A stretch of 64,000 bases of DNA from positions 1 to 64,000 of the forward strand of contig JAJRSO010000013.1 of NCBI GenBank assembly GCA_024278755.1, in the 5' to 3' direction. The position numbers and the translations under genes are program-made. The notes beneath the pieces were generated by a model. The model ran no database searches. It was not told where the DNA came from and saw only the letters and a list, made by a program, of their open reading frames with translations. Shown here in pieces: positions 1-7,970 of the stretch. The DNA comes from Calditrichota bacterium (GTDB lineage: Bacteria; Calditrichota; Calditrichia; Calditrichales; Calditrichaceae). Position 1 is the first letter of the stretch, and each line of letters begins with the position of its first letter.

Positions 1-442
1 AAACTTCCGGTTGACCGATTAGTTCCAAAACCGATGAGTCGTAGATAAAACCCACTTTCTGCGAACCATTGGACGGGGCATAAATTGTTTTATAGCTTTC
101 ACCGAGATATTCTTTAGCACTTGTATCCAGAATTACCGGATCCACAATTTCCACAACACCCAGCAATTTAATATCAAGTTTTTTTAACATATGAAACATC
201 GCCGGAATATCGGTGGCATTGCCCTGCGGTGGCCGACGCAGATTAATATTGTATTGCTTCATCATTTCGCCGTCGTCTTTGCAGGGGAACCACTCCATAT
301 TAAATGATCCAACCCGTATCTCAACAGGTATAGTTTGAGTGTTCAATTCATAAATTACTTTGGGCTGGTGTGGTTTAATAGTCGCACACGAAAAAATTAA
401 TAATAGAGTAAAGATAGAAAGTATAATTTTTTGGAATTTCAT
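1..442 (-). CDS. Exported endonuclease/exonuclease/phosphatase-like lipoprotein (3' end off window)
   Basis: An open frame starts at the ATG at 442 and runs off the left edge, giving about 147 residues. A good Shine-Dalgarno sequence (TAGGAG) lies about 6 bases before the ATG. The product begins MKFQKIILSIFTLLLIFSCA, a lipoprotein signal peptide with a lipobox ending at Cys19. A little further on comes VEIRVGSFNMEWFP, then LGVVEIVDP. This pattern (strand, SFNxEW, then a Glu on the next strand) is how endonuclease/exonuclease/phosphatase fold proteins begin; the Asn and Glu would be metal-site residues. Because the C-terminal catalytic His and Asp lie outside the window, nuclease versus phosphodiesterase activity cannot be assigned. 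The family call is inference from the N-terminal third only. Confidence 0.72.
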   Translation of the reverse strand, partial: MKFQKIILSIFTLLLIFSCATIKPHQPKVIYELNTQTIPVEIRVGSFNMEWFPCKDDGEMMKQYNINLRRPPQGNATDIPAMFHMLKKLDIKLLGVVEIVDPVILDTSAKEYLGESYKTIYAPSNGSQKVGFIYDSSVLELIGQPEV

Positions 443-689
443 AGATACTCCTAAATTTTGTTTATTATAATACTAATAGCTTCAGAGCCTAATTTAAAGT
501 TAAAATACTTGGTTATTTTAATATAAATCCAACCAACAACTATAAACCAGATTCTTCCCCTCACTTTAAAAAGAGGATTAAAATTAATGTTAGCCCTAAG
601 CCCTAATTTGATAAATCTTCTTATTTAAAGCCTAAATGTCCTACTGTATTATATCACTTAATACTGGTTAGAGAGTATATTTTATACTC

Positions 690-2342
690 TCATTTATTAA
701 ATCTAATTACTATTTTTTTATTTTTTTGAGCAATATTTACATTCTTAAAACCTCTCTGTATAAAACTTTTTTTCTTATTGCTTATTGCAGATTTTTCACC
801 ATGATTTAAATATAAATTTATCGACTTTTTATCTTGCTTTTTTAATATATTAAGAGAACCCATAAAATCAGTATGAGAAGAAAAGCATTTATAACTATTA
901 ATAGTTGAATTTACTAAGTATTTTTTATCGTGCCATGACAATTCTTTTTTACCAGATTTTAAAAAGCCACCAGGAGTTCCAGGATCTTGATAACCAACAA
1001 TAAAAACAGTTGTTCTTGTTTTTGACAATTCTGTTAATAAATTTTCAGAAAATGCACTTTCCATCATACCACTTGTAGTGATAATAATTGAGGGCCCTTT
1101 AATTTTTTTTGGAAATTTTCTTGAATAATTTAAAAACAAATTACTGTGTTGATATTTTAAATAAACATTTGATTTAAACCAAACATGTTCTTTAGTCTCC
1201 AACTCCTCTTTATATAATTTTGTAATTTCATTGGCTGATGGAGAAGGGCAATAAACAGGAGTGCTCTTTAATTGTGGATTACTTTTAAGAGCTTCTTTAA
1301 CCATTAATAGCATTTTTTGTGTTCTATCCAATGCAAAAGAAGGTATCCAAACTAACTGGTTGTTATTAAGTGCCTTTATTAAGTCATTTTTAAATTTTTG
1401 TTCTTCTTTATAAACTATATTATCCCTAATTGTGTTGCCATAAGTACTTTCAATAAATATAATATCCGATTTGGGAAAGGGTTTTGGTTTTGGATATAAG
1501 ATTTCTAAATCATTTCCTATATCGCCAGAGAATATAATATTTTTTTCATTTTTTTCATTTCCTTTAATAGTTAGCATTATTGCTGATGCACCAGGGATAT
1601 GTTCTGTCCTCATATATTTAAAAGATATATTTTTATTAAATATAATTTCTTTATTATACGGTATTTCTTTTACTAAATTTTTAATTGAATTATACTCAAT
1701 TTGTGAACAAATTTTGCAAGGAGATATTTTATTAAAAGAATAATTATTCTCATTTTCAATATCTTTTCTTTTTCCTGCAATTGATATTTTATTTGAGTAA
1801 GCAATTTTTTGTTGCCACTTACAATTATTCCAATGTCCCTTTACTGTTTTGACATCATTATCATAGTTTTTAATACTCTTTGTACTAAAAGTCCATTTCC
1901 TAGGTAAATTATCATATCTTATTTGCATAACAAGCATTATTTTCAGCAGTTTTTTCGTCCCAGGAGAAACATAAATAGTTCCATTAAAACCAGATTTAAC
2001 TAATAATGGAATTCTTCCACAATGGTCTAAATGTGCATGAGTAAGTAAAAGACAATCTATATCCTTTGCTCTAAAAGGTAATTTCTGGTTTTTTTCACTA
2101 GCAATTTTTTCTCTTTTAGCAAGAGAAATGCTAGGATCTCCTTCAGGATAATATGCTCCACAATCAATTAATAATTTTGTCCATTTATATTCTATTTCCG
2201 TTAGTGAACCAGAAACTTCATTTGTTGCACCATACGGAATAATAGTAATATTATTATTTTGGCTAAATACATTTAATGTAAAAAATATTACAAAAAATAA
2301 AATTTCAAAACATAACTTTTTCATAGAATATTTATCATTCAT
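690..2342 (-). CDS. Beta-CASP family metallo-beta-lactamase-fold hydrolase with N-terminal signal peptide
   Basis: The 550-residue product has the metallo-beta-lactamase zinc motif THAHLDHCG (residues 101-109). Further on are the third-motif His region (EHIPGASA), SGDIGND (the Asp motif), a beta-CASP motif A (FIESTYGN), TTSGMM, and a late FSSHTDF. Known beta-CASP proteins are mostly cytoplasmic RNA-processing nucleases. Here residues 7-27 form a hydrophobic export signal ending in NVFSQ, so the protein is predicted to be periplasmic or secreted. Start at 2342 or the internal ATG at 2324 (MKKLCFEIL) is possible; neither has a strong ribosome site. An insertion around residues 145-235 has several Cys and Lys and no clear match. 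The gene is much richer in A+T than its neighbours, suggesting transfer. RNase activity is not established. Confidence 0.85.
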   Translation of the reverse strand: MNDKYSMKKLCFEILFFVIFFTLNVFSQNNNITIIPYGATNEVSGSLTEIEYKWTKLLIDCGAYYPEGDPSISLAKREKIASEKNQKLPFRAKDIDCLLLTHAHLDHCGRIPLLVKSGFNGTIYVSPGTKKLLKIMLVMQIRYDNLPRKWTFSTKSIKNYDNDVKTVKGHWNNCKWQQKIAYSNKISIAGKRKDIENENNYSFNKISPCKICSQIEYNSIKNLVKEIPYNKEIIFNKNISFKYMRTEHIPGASAIMLTIKGNEKNEKNIIFSGDIGNDLEILYPKPKPFPKSDIIFIESTYGNTIRDNIVYKEEQKFKNDLIKALNNNQLVWIPSFALDRTQKMLLMVKEALKSNPQLKSTPVYCPSPSANEITKLYKEELETKEHVWFKSNVYLKYQHSNLFLNYSRKFPKKIKGPSIIITTSGMMESAFSENLLTELSKTRTTVFIVGYQDPGTPGGFLKSGKKELSWHDKKYLVNSTINSYKCFSSHTDFMGSLNILKKQDKKSINLYLNHGEKSAISNKKKSFIQRGFKNVNIAQKNKKIVIRFNK

Positions 2343-2506
2343 TTATAAAAAGTATATTACTTTTCTATCTAGATAAAACGACCTTTAGCCAGAATTTTTT
2401 GCATAATATTCTTTATAGATATTTCATATCCCAGAGTTTACTTAATAAATTATTTTTTAAGTTCTTCATTAGAAATTGTTTAATTCAACCCCTAATAACT
2501 ATGAAA

Positions 2507-3016
2507 TTATTGCATAAATTTTTGCAAATTAACCAGCGTTTTTTCCAATCGGCGGACATCCGGCTGTAATTTATTGGTACGAATATGAAAATTATAGATA
2601 TGATCGTACTCTCCGCTACACAGATTCATGCGCAGCGGCGCGCCGCTTAGGGCGCAAATATAGGTACACAACCGATCCTGCATAATGTTCAAATCAATGA
2701 CCAAATCAAACTTTTCCTGACGGAAATTATCCAGGTAGCTTTCATTGGGTAAACCAAACCAGTTCCCGTCTGCCGGACGAAATGAGGAGCGCTCGAAGGT
2801 GGAGACCTGAACCTGCTTGAATATCTCATATAACCCGGAAGCAAAAGACTGTATTTCCTCTTCCAGTTCCGGATGGTCCGCAGGCGCTATAAGCAGGATA
2901 CGTTTAACCTTTCGCAAGGACTCGGGAAAAACCACAGAAGATTCATCCTGCTTAAACCACTTTAAACGAAAATCCATATACTTTTTTAAAATTAATTTTT
3001 TTATGGTCGCCAGCAC
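2507..3016 (-). CDS. Conserved hypothetical protein (possible DUF6913-like)
   Basis: The 169-residue product has an N-terminal basic helix, then alternating hydrophobic strands (RILLIAPADHPE, KFDLVIDLNIMQD) and a helix LCTYICALSGAPLRMN. The layout recalls a Rossmann half-domain of GT-B type and the small Bacteroidota family DUF6913; both are my impressions, not proven. It starts with GTG. The stop codon of rarA (TAG) shares its G with this GTG (TAGTG), so translation is probably coupled to rarA. It is the last gene of the valS-DUF4139-PEGA-rarA run. Function unknown. Confidence 0.7.
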   Translation of the reverse strand: MLATIKKLILKKYMDFRLKWFKQDESSVVFPESLRKVKRILLIAPADHPELEEEIQSFASGLYEIFKQVQVSTFERSSFRPADGNWFGLPNESYLDNFRQEKFDLVIDLNIMQDRLCTYICALSGAPLRMNLCSGEYDHIYNFHIRTNKLQPDVRRLEKTLVNLQKFMQ

Positions 3017-4344
3017 TATTTTTTTCCTTTGTTACGCCACATCGTTTCCAGATATTGTTTCAGCCTGGCTTCTCTGCCCTGTGTCGTCGGTTTGTAAAAC
3101 TTTGTCTTCGTTAATTTTTCCGGCAGATAGGTCTCATCCACAAAATGCCCGTCGTAATCATGCGGATATTTATATTCTCCCCCGTAGTTCAAGTCTTTCA
3201 TCAAACGGGTCGGCGCATTGCGTAAATGCAGCGGCACCTGCCGCGCGCCGTTGGTACGCACTTCTTCCTGCGCGCCCTGAATGGCCTGATAAGCCGCATT
3301 GCTTTTAGGCTGCGCGGCGAGATAGGTGGTAATTTGCGCCAGAATGATACGCGCTTCCGGCATTCCGATTTTTTTAACCGCATCAAAGGCCGCGGAGGCC
3401 AGCGACAGGGCATAGGGCTCCGCATTTCCGATATCTTCCGAAGCCAGCACAATTAAACGGCGGGCAATAAATAGCGGATCTTCTCCGCCTTCCAGCATTA
3501 CCGCCAGCCAATACACGGCCGCATCGGGATCGCTGCCGCGCACACTTTTAATAAAAGCCGAAATCGTATCGTAATGATAATCCCCTTTTTTATCAAAATA
3601 CAACGGATTTTGCGCCGCCGCCAGTTTTACCAATTCTTCATTGATGATAAGCGGTTCGGCATTCTTATCGCTTATCTGAAAAGCTATTTCGAGCAGGTTT
3701 AGGGTACGTCTGGCGTCCCCTCCGCCAAAATGGATCAAAGCGTCTTCCGCTTCTAACCGAATGGGATATTTTTTTAACAGAACATCTTTTGCCAGAGCAT
3801 TATGTACAATCTCCCGCATATGTTTGGTCTTAATCGGTTCCAGCTTTAAAACCTGCATCCGCGAAAGCAGCGGCGCGTTCACTTCAAACGATGGATTTTC
3901 CGTCGTGGCGCCAATCAACACAACAACGCCCGTCTCCACCGCCTGCAAAAGAGCGTCCTGCTGCGCCTTATTAAAGCGGTGAATTTCATCGATAAACAGC
4001 ACCGTGCGTTTGCCGTAAAATTCATTTCGCCGCCGGGCCTGTTCGATAATTTCCTTTACCTCTTTAATACCGGAACTAACCGCCGAGATAGATTCAAATT
4101 CAAACCCGGCTTCGCTGGCCAATAAAAACGAAATGGTGGTTTTACCCACGCCCGGCGGCCCCCAAAAAATAATCGAGGGCAGATAGGAAGAGCGCAGTTG
4201 GCGGCGCAGCGCGGAATCCGGCCCGATAACCTGTTCGTGTCCGGCAATATCATCCAATGCTTTTGGACGGCAACGTTCGGCAAGAGGCTGATTTTCCGAC
4301 AGCACTTTTTTTTGCTGAAAAAGAGACGCCGTATTATGCGTCAT
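3016..4344 (-). CDS. rarA: Replication-associated recombination protein A (RarA/MgsA AAA+ ATPase)
   Basis: RarA is a clamp-loader-like AAA+ ATPase that acts at stalled replication forks. The product shows the family opening LAERCRPKALDDIAGHEQVIG, Walker A GPPGVGKT, Walker B LFIDEIHRFNKAQQDALL, sensor-1 region GATTENPSFE, and the C-terminal RarA-specific half (LIVLASEDIGNAEP, then YKYPHDYDGHFV). The start at 4344 gives 442 residues and has AGGA about 8 bases upstream. A longer frame to 4395 would overlap the preceding PEGA gene and adds a non-family sequence, so it is rejected. The gene follows the PEGA-protein gene by 23 bases and overlaps the next gene by one base. Confidence 0.95.
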   Translation of the reverse strand: MTHNTASLFQQKKVLSENQPLAERCRPKALDDIAGHEQVIGPDSALRRQLRSSYLPSIIFWGPPGVGKTTISFLLASEAGFEFESISAVSSGIKEVKEIIEQARRRNEFYGKRTVLFIDEIHRFNKAQQDALLQAVETGVVVLIGATTENPSFEVNAPLLSRMQVLKLEPIKTKHMREIVHNALAKDVLLKKYPIRLEAEDALIHFGGGDARRTLNLLEIAFQISDKNAEPLIINEELVKLAAAQNPLYFDKKGDYHYDTISAFIKSVRGSDPDAAVYWLAVMLEGGEDPLFIARRLIVLASEDIGNAEPYALSLASAAFDAVKKIGMPEARIILAQITTYLAAQPKSNAAYQAIQGAQEEVRTNGARQVPLHLRNAPTRLMKDLNYGGEYKYPHDYDGHFVDETYLPEKLTKTKFYKPTTQGREARLKQYLETMWRNKGKK

Positions 4345-4367
4345 ACGGTTTTCCTGTTTTTTCCGGT

Positions 4368-6539
4368 TTAAGGCCGGCCGACCGCCACTTTCCACAATGT
4401 GACATAAGATTTAGTGGAAGGAACGGTCTTGATTAGAATTTGGTTATTTCCCGGATGTAAATACTTATTTATCATAAAACTATCGTAATTATCGGCGCCA
4501 ATCTCTTTTTCGGAATGTCCGGGAAGAATCTTTTTCCGTAAAACGTATTGATTAATATTAACCGAATAATAGGAACCCGCCTTTAAAATAAGCGGATACA
4601 AATCCTGTGTTTTATAGATCCATAACTTTAAGGCCAGAGGCTGAGATAAATCCAGGTTAGCCGGAATAAAAATATTCAAAAGCAGAGCGTCCTGTCCGGG
4701 AGGGTTACGATATTGAAACGCATAGCCCAGTTTCCAGACTTTTTCATTAATGGATTTATTTAGTTCTGTTTCAGGACCGGCCTCATTGCTTTGATGGAAA
4801 ATATTATCGCTAAACAGGTAACCCGATTTCACCACCGTATTTGATTTTTGATCCGGCTTAAAGCTCACATTATAATTAAGACTATACGTAAATGTGAGCC
4901 GTTGCGGACTGTCTTCCGTAATTTTAAATTTCTTTACCGTCGGCACATCATAAAGCGTGGATTTGCCAAAACGAATTTCGTGTTCACCCAGGGCAAGCGA
5001 CACATTTACTTCTCCGGTACCCAACAGGCGGCCATCCACAATAATATCACCGGAAACCGGCGTCGTTTTAAGCGTTAAACGCCGCATTAGGCTGGTCAGC
5101 GTAAAATCTGCCGTGGTTTGTTTCTCTTTTCGGCTTAAACGCACCACCTGTTCTTCCGGATAAACCTTATAGCCCTTTTTCTCTATCCGGACAATATGCG
5201 AACCCAGTGGAATGCGTTGTAAGATATAATCCGTTTTATATGTTGTTTTCTGGCCGTCCAGATAAATTTCCGCATTTTTAATATTCGATCGTACTTCCAA
5301 TAGTCCCGATTCCGAAAGGCCTTCGGACGAACGCGACTTTCCCTGATTTCTCAGAGGGTTTAGTGTAAATGAAATATTTACGGTATCACCCGCATTCAAA
5401 CTGAATGTCTGTTGCGGCGGATGCGCCGCATACCCCGGTTTTTCCAGTATAATCGTATAATTCCCTTCCGGCAATATGATAGAATTTGCCTTCCCCAGCG
5501 TACCGTGAAACTCCCCGTTCACAATGACCCCGGCGTCTTTATATGGCGCGGAGATTTGTACCAGTCCGGAAGCCCCAAAGGCTTTCTCTTCCATCGTAAA
5601 CGAAATAGATACCGTATCGTTTCCGGTAACGGTGATAACCCGAAATTTCGGCTTCGTACTGAATCCCTCGCGCAACAAAGTGATTTCGTGTTCGCCGGTG
5701 GCAACGGCATAGGGCTGCCCCTCGGTAAAACCGGCCGCCAGCACCTTATCGATATAAAGCTGTCCTTTTTCTTCATTGACAGAAACCAGCACATAGCCCT
5801 TTTCTTCAACGCCCGAACCGTTGTAAACAGAAGCCAGCCAGAGTAGTGTAATTCCTCCTAAAACAGCCAGCGTTATTAAAACCCTGCGGCCCCAGATTTG
5901 TGCCGGCGTTTCCACCTCTTCCAGAAATTCATCCTGATTTTTATGTTCCTCTTTTGTCATCCAGCGGGTTTCATTCAGATGATTGATATATTTTTTGTAG
6001 CCTTTTTTGCGGCTGTAAAACTTATCGATCTCCTCCTGGTAAATTTTCTGCTCAATTTCGGATTTTTTGCTTTGCATTATTTCTTTTTTACGCGCTTCGA
6101 ATTGCCGAATGCGCTGATAGGCGTCTTCCTGAATCTCCCGGCGCAGTTCCTCGATTTTCCGTTTTAGTTCGGGAGAATCGGATTTGGGCAAGATTTTTTT
6201 TCTTGTAAATTTTTTCTTAAAACGTTCAAAACCGGTCTCCTCCACCGGATAGAATTCATATTCCCCTTCCAGTTCGGCGGGGGTTAGCCAGCGCGCTTCA
6301 TTTAAATGGTTTTCACAATATATAAATTCGGGATACTTCCCGTAGATCTCCTCTTCGAGAGAGAGGCGAAGCAGACGCTCTTCCTGCTCTTTAATGAAAG
6401 ACGTATCATCCCTCGTCAGTAAAGGTTCCGGAGAGGACGGCCTGGGGTTTTCCTCTTTTTGCTCAAACTTTTGGTGCAACTCTTTTTGAATTTTCTCGCG
6501 CAGTTCTTTTTCGATATCGCGTTTTGATTTTTTTGCCAT
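4368..6539 (-). CDS. PEGA-repeat single-pass membrane protein with cytoplasmic coiled-coil region
   Basis: 723 residues. The N-terminal 210 residues are charged and helical, rich in Glu/Lys/Arg, and contain a duplicated motif: NHLNEARWLTPAE at 77-89 and NHLNETRWMTKEE at 186-198. One transmembrane helix lies at about 218-238. It is followed by four PEGA-type beta modules (about 248-316, 328-395, 413-480 and 485-552), recognised by the recurring G-x-H-x-I/V-x-L/I-x-K-x-G-Y/F pattern. A C-terminal domain of about 165 residues ends in a beta-rich stretch of unknown type. PEGA modules are known from envelope proteins, where they probably bind surfaces. The topology is N-in, C-out, inferred from the charge pattern. 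It lies 6 bases after the DUF4139 gene, so the two are probably cotranslated. Molecular role unknown. Confidence 0.85.
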   Translation of the reverse strand: MAKKSKRDIEKELREKIQKELHQKFEQKEENPRPSSPEPLLTRDDTSFIKEQEERLLRLSLEEEIYGKYPEFIYCENHLNEARWLTPAELEGEYEFYPVEETGFERFKKKFTRKKILPKSDSPELKRKIEELRREIQEDAYQRIRQFEARKKEIMQSKKSEIEQKIYQEEIDKFYSRKKGYKKYINHLNETRWMTKEEHKNQDEFLEEVETPAQIWGRRVLITLAVLGGITLLWLASVYNGSGVEEKGYVLVSVNEEKGQLYIDKVLAAGFTEGQPYAVATGEHEITLLREGFSTKPKFRVITVTGNDTVSISFTMEEKAFGASGLVQISAPYKDAGVIVNGEFHGTLGKANSIILPEGNYTIILEKPGYAAHPPQQTFSLNAGDTVNISFTLNPLRNQGKSRSSEGLSESGLLEVRSNIKNAEIYLDGQKTTYKTDYILQRIPLGSHIVRIEKKGYKVYPEEQVVRLSRKEKQTTADFTLTSLMRRLTLKTTPVSGDIIVDGRLLGTGEVNVSLALGEHEIRFGKSTLYDVPTVKKFKITEDSPQRLTFTYSLNYNVSFKPDQKSNTVVKSGYLFSDNIFHQSNEAGPETELNKSINEKVWKLGYAFQYRNPPGQDALLLNIFIPANLDLSQPLALKLWIYKTQDLYPLILKAGSYYSVNINQYVLRKKILPGHSEKEIGADNYDSFMINKYLHPGNNQILIKTVPSTKSYVTLWKVAVGRP

Positions 6540-6545
6540 CGGTGT

Positions 6546-7970
6546 TTACCAGTTCGTCGCATATTCTATGGTTAATGTATATTCGCTTTCCGCCCTTAGC
6601 GGAACTTTAAACGTAAAACGGTCGGCCTGTTTTTTGGAAACCTGAATGGTGGAAGAGAGTAGCTTGTTCTGCTGATAGGCGTTCAGATGTTCAATAATTT
6701 CCACTTCCACGTTGCTTTTTTTATGGCTGCGTAGTGTGTATTCGACGGTTTGCCGCCGCGAGCGTTTGGACGGCCGTTCTGTTTTAATCACCCGCCGCTC
6801 CGAAACCACATCAAAGGCCCGTCCGGCTTTGATATTTAAATCCTCTTTTTCCGGTGTATGCTTTATCGCGTCTTCGCCGATAAATTCCATATCTTTACCA
6901 TCGGCTTTGTACAGACGGATTTTTCCGCCTGGAAGCGGGAATCCCAAATGATTTTTTTTGGAGTTTTTAAGCGAAAGCACCACGTTTACATCGTTGCTTT
7001 TATTAGAATCGACAATATATTTTTTATTTACAGGCGTCCGTATCTCCGGGAAAAGCTGAATCTGTTTCACCTGATTATTAGCCAACGTTGTCTTGCGATC
7101 CAGGCTGTACAAGTGATATTCAAAAAATGTTTTTTCCGAAAAAGCGGGTTTAGCCGAGTAAAACTCAAACACCTCATTCTGTTTGGCCGCCGGTCTGTTT
7201 CGGCGCCCGGATTTTATCAGATGCAGATCCCCGGCCATCAGCTTAAGACGGGCGTCTTTAAATGTTTTACCGCTGTTGTTTTCCACGGTCACCCAGCCGG
7301 CCAGAAGCAGTTCTTTTTCATCGGCGCTTAACCGGCCGGTGTAATCGGCATTCCAGTTCATTCCGCCGGTCAGATAGGTGATGGTGGCGTCATGCCGGCC
7401 GCCCCGTTTTGCATTAACCTGCCAGACCAGAGTTGGCCGTGTGATAAAGCCACCGGAGGTTCCGGCATATTCCGGTAGCATAATTTGTAAATCATCGCCG
7501 CGCGGTACAATCTGAAGTTGTTTATTTTGATCGAGCACCATCAGATATTGGGAGGAAACGGAAATTAATTCACCCCTGAGTTCTCCTGCTTTGGGGCGTA
7601 ACAAACGAATCTGCTGATTCAGTGATTTTTCCAGCACTTTGGTAGCGCTGACCAGATCATACTCATAATTTTGCTCCAGAACCGAAAAAGAGTTCCCTCT
7701 GCTTTCTATCAGCACCGAAGAGGGTTGAATGGAGGTCGGGATATCAACCAGGTTGAAACTATGTGCACCCTGCGTCATTTGCAGTTGACGGGTTTCGCGT
7801 ACGAGGGCCAAGTTGGAATTGGTGACCGTGATGGCCGTGTCATCCGCCGCCATTAAAACGTTTGCCGAAAAGATGAACAGAAAAGCAGAAATAATACGCA
7901 TTGACTGCCGGGGCGCTTTTTGCAATGTCCTAAAAAGCAATGCAGATTTTGGGCTAGTTAAACTTTTCAT
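6546..7970 (-). CDS. Exported DUF4139 domain-containing protein
   Basis: The 474-residue product matches the DUF4139 layout: an N-terminal strand-rich part beginning ITVTNSNLALVRETRQL, then LVWQVNAKRGGRHDATITYLTGGMNWNADYTG and a late part with KKSNVEVEIIEHL. Proteins of this family are exported and of unknown function. The start at 7970 overlaps the valS end by 17 bases and has AAGGGG close upstream. A second Met at 7901 (MRIISAFLFIFSANVLMA) would give a more usual signal peptide but has no clear ribosome site. Either way the signal peptide is the stretch ending LMAADD. Position between valS and the PEGA protein suggests an envelope pair with the latter. Confidence 0.87.
   Translation of the reverse strand: MKSLTSPKSALLFRTLQKAPRQSMRIISAFLFIFSANVLMAADDTAITVTNSNLALVRETRQLQMTQGAHSFNLVDIPTSIQPSSVLIESRGNSFSVLEQNYEYDLVSATKVLEKSLNQQIRLLRPKAGELRGELISVSSQYLMVLDQNKQLQIVPRGDDLQIMLPEYAGTSGGFITRPTLVWQVNAKRGGRHDATITYLTGGMNWNADYTGRLSADEKELLLAGWVTVENNSGKTFKDARLKLMAGDLHLIKSGRRNRPAAKQNEVFEFYSAKPAFSEKTFFEYHLYSLDRKTTLANNQVKQIQLFPEIRTPVNKKYIVDSNKSNDVNVVLSLKNSKKNHLGFPLPGGKIRLYKADGKDMEFIGEDAIKHTPEKEDLNIKAGRAFDVVSERRVIKTERPSKRSRRQTVEYTLRSHKKSNVEVEIIEHLNAYQQNKLLSSTIQVSKKQADRFTFKVPLRAESEYTLTIEYATNW

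Noticed and set aside
4345-4395. Longer N-terminus for RarA
   Set aside because: Would overlap the PEGA gene and adds a non-family sequence; the ATG at 4344 has AGGA upstream and matches the family start.
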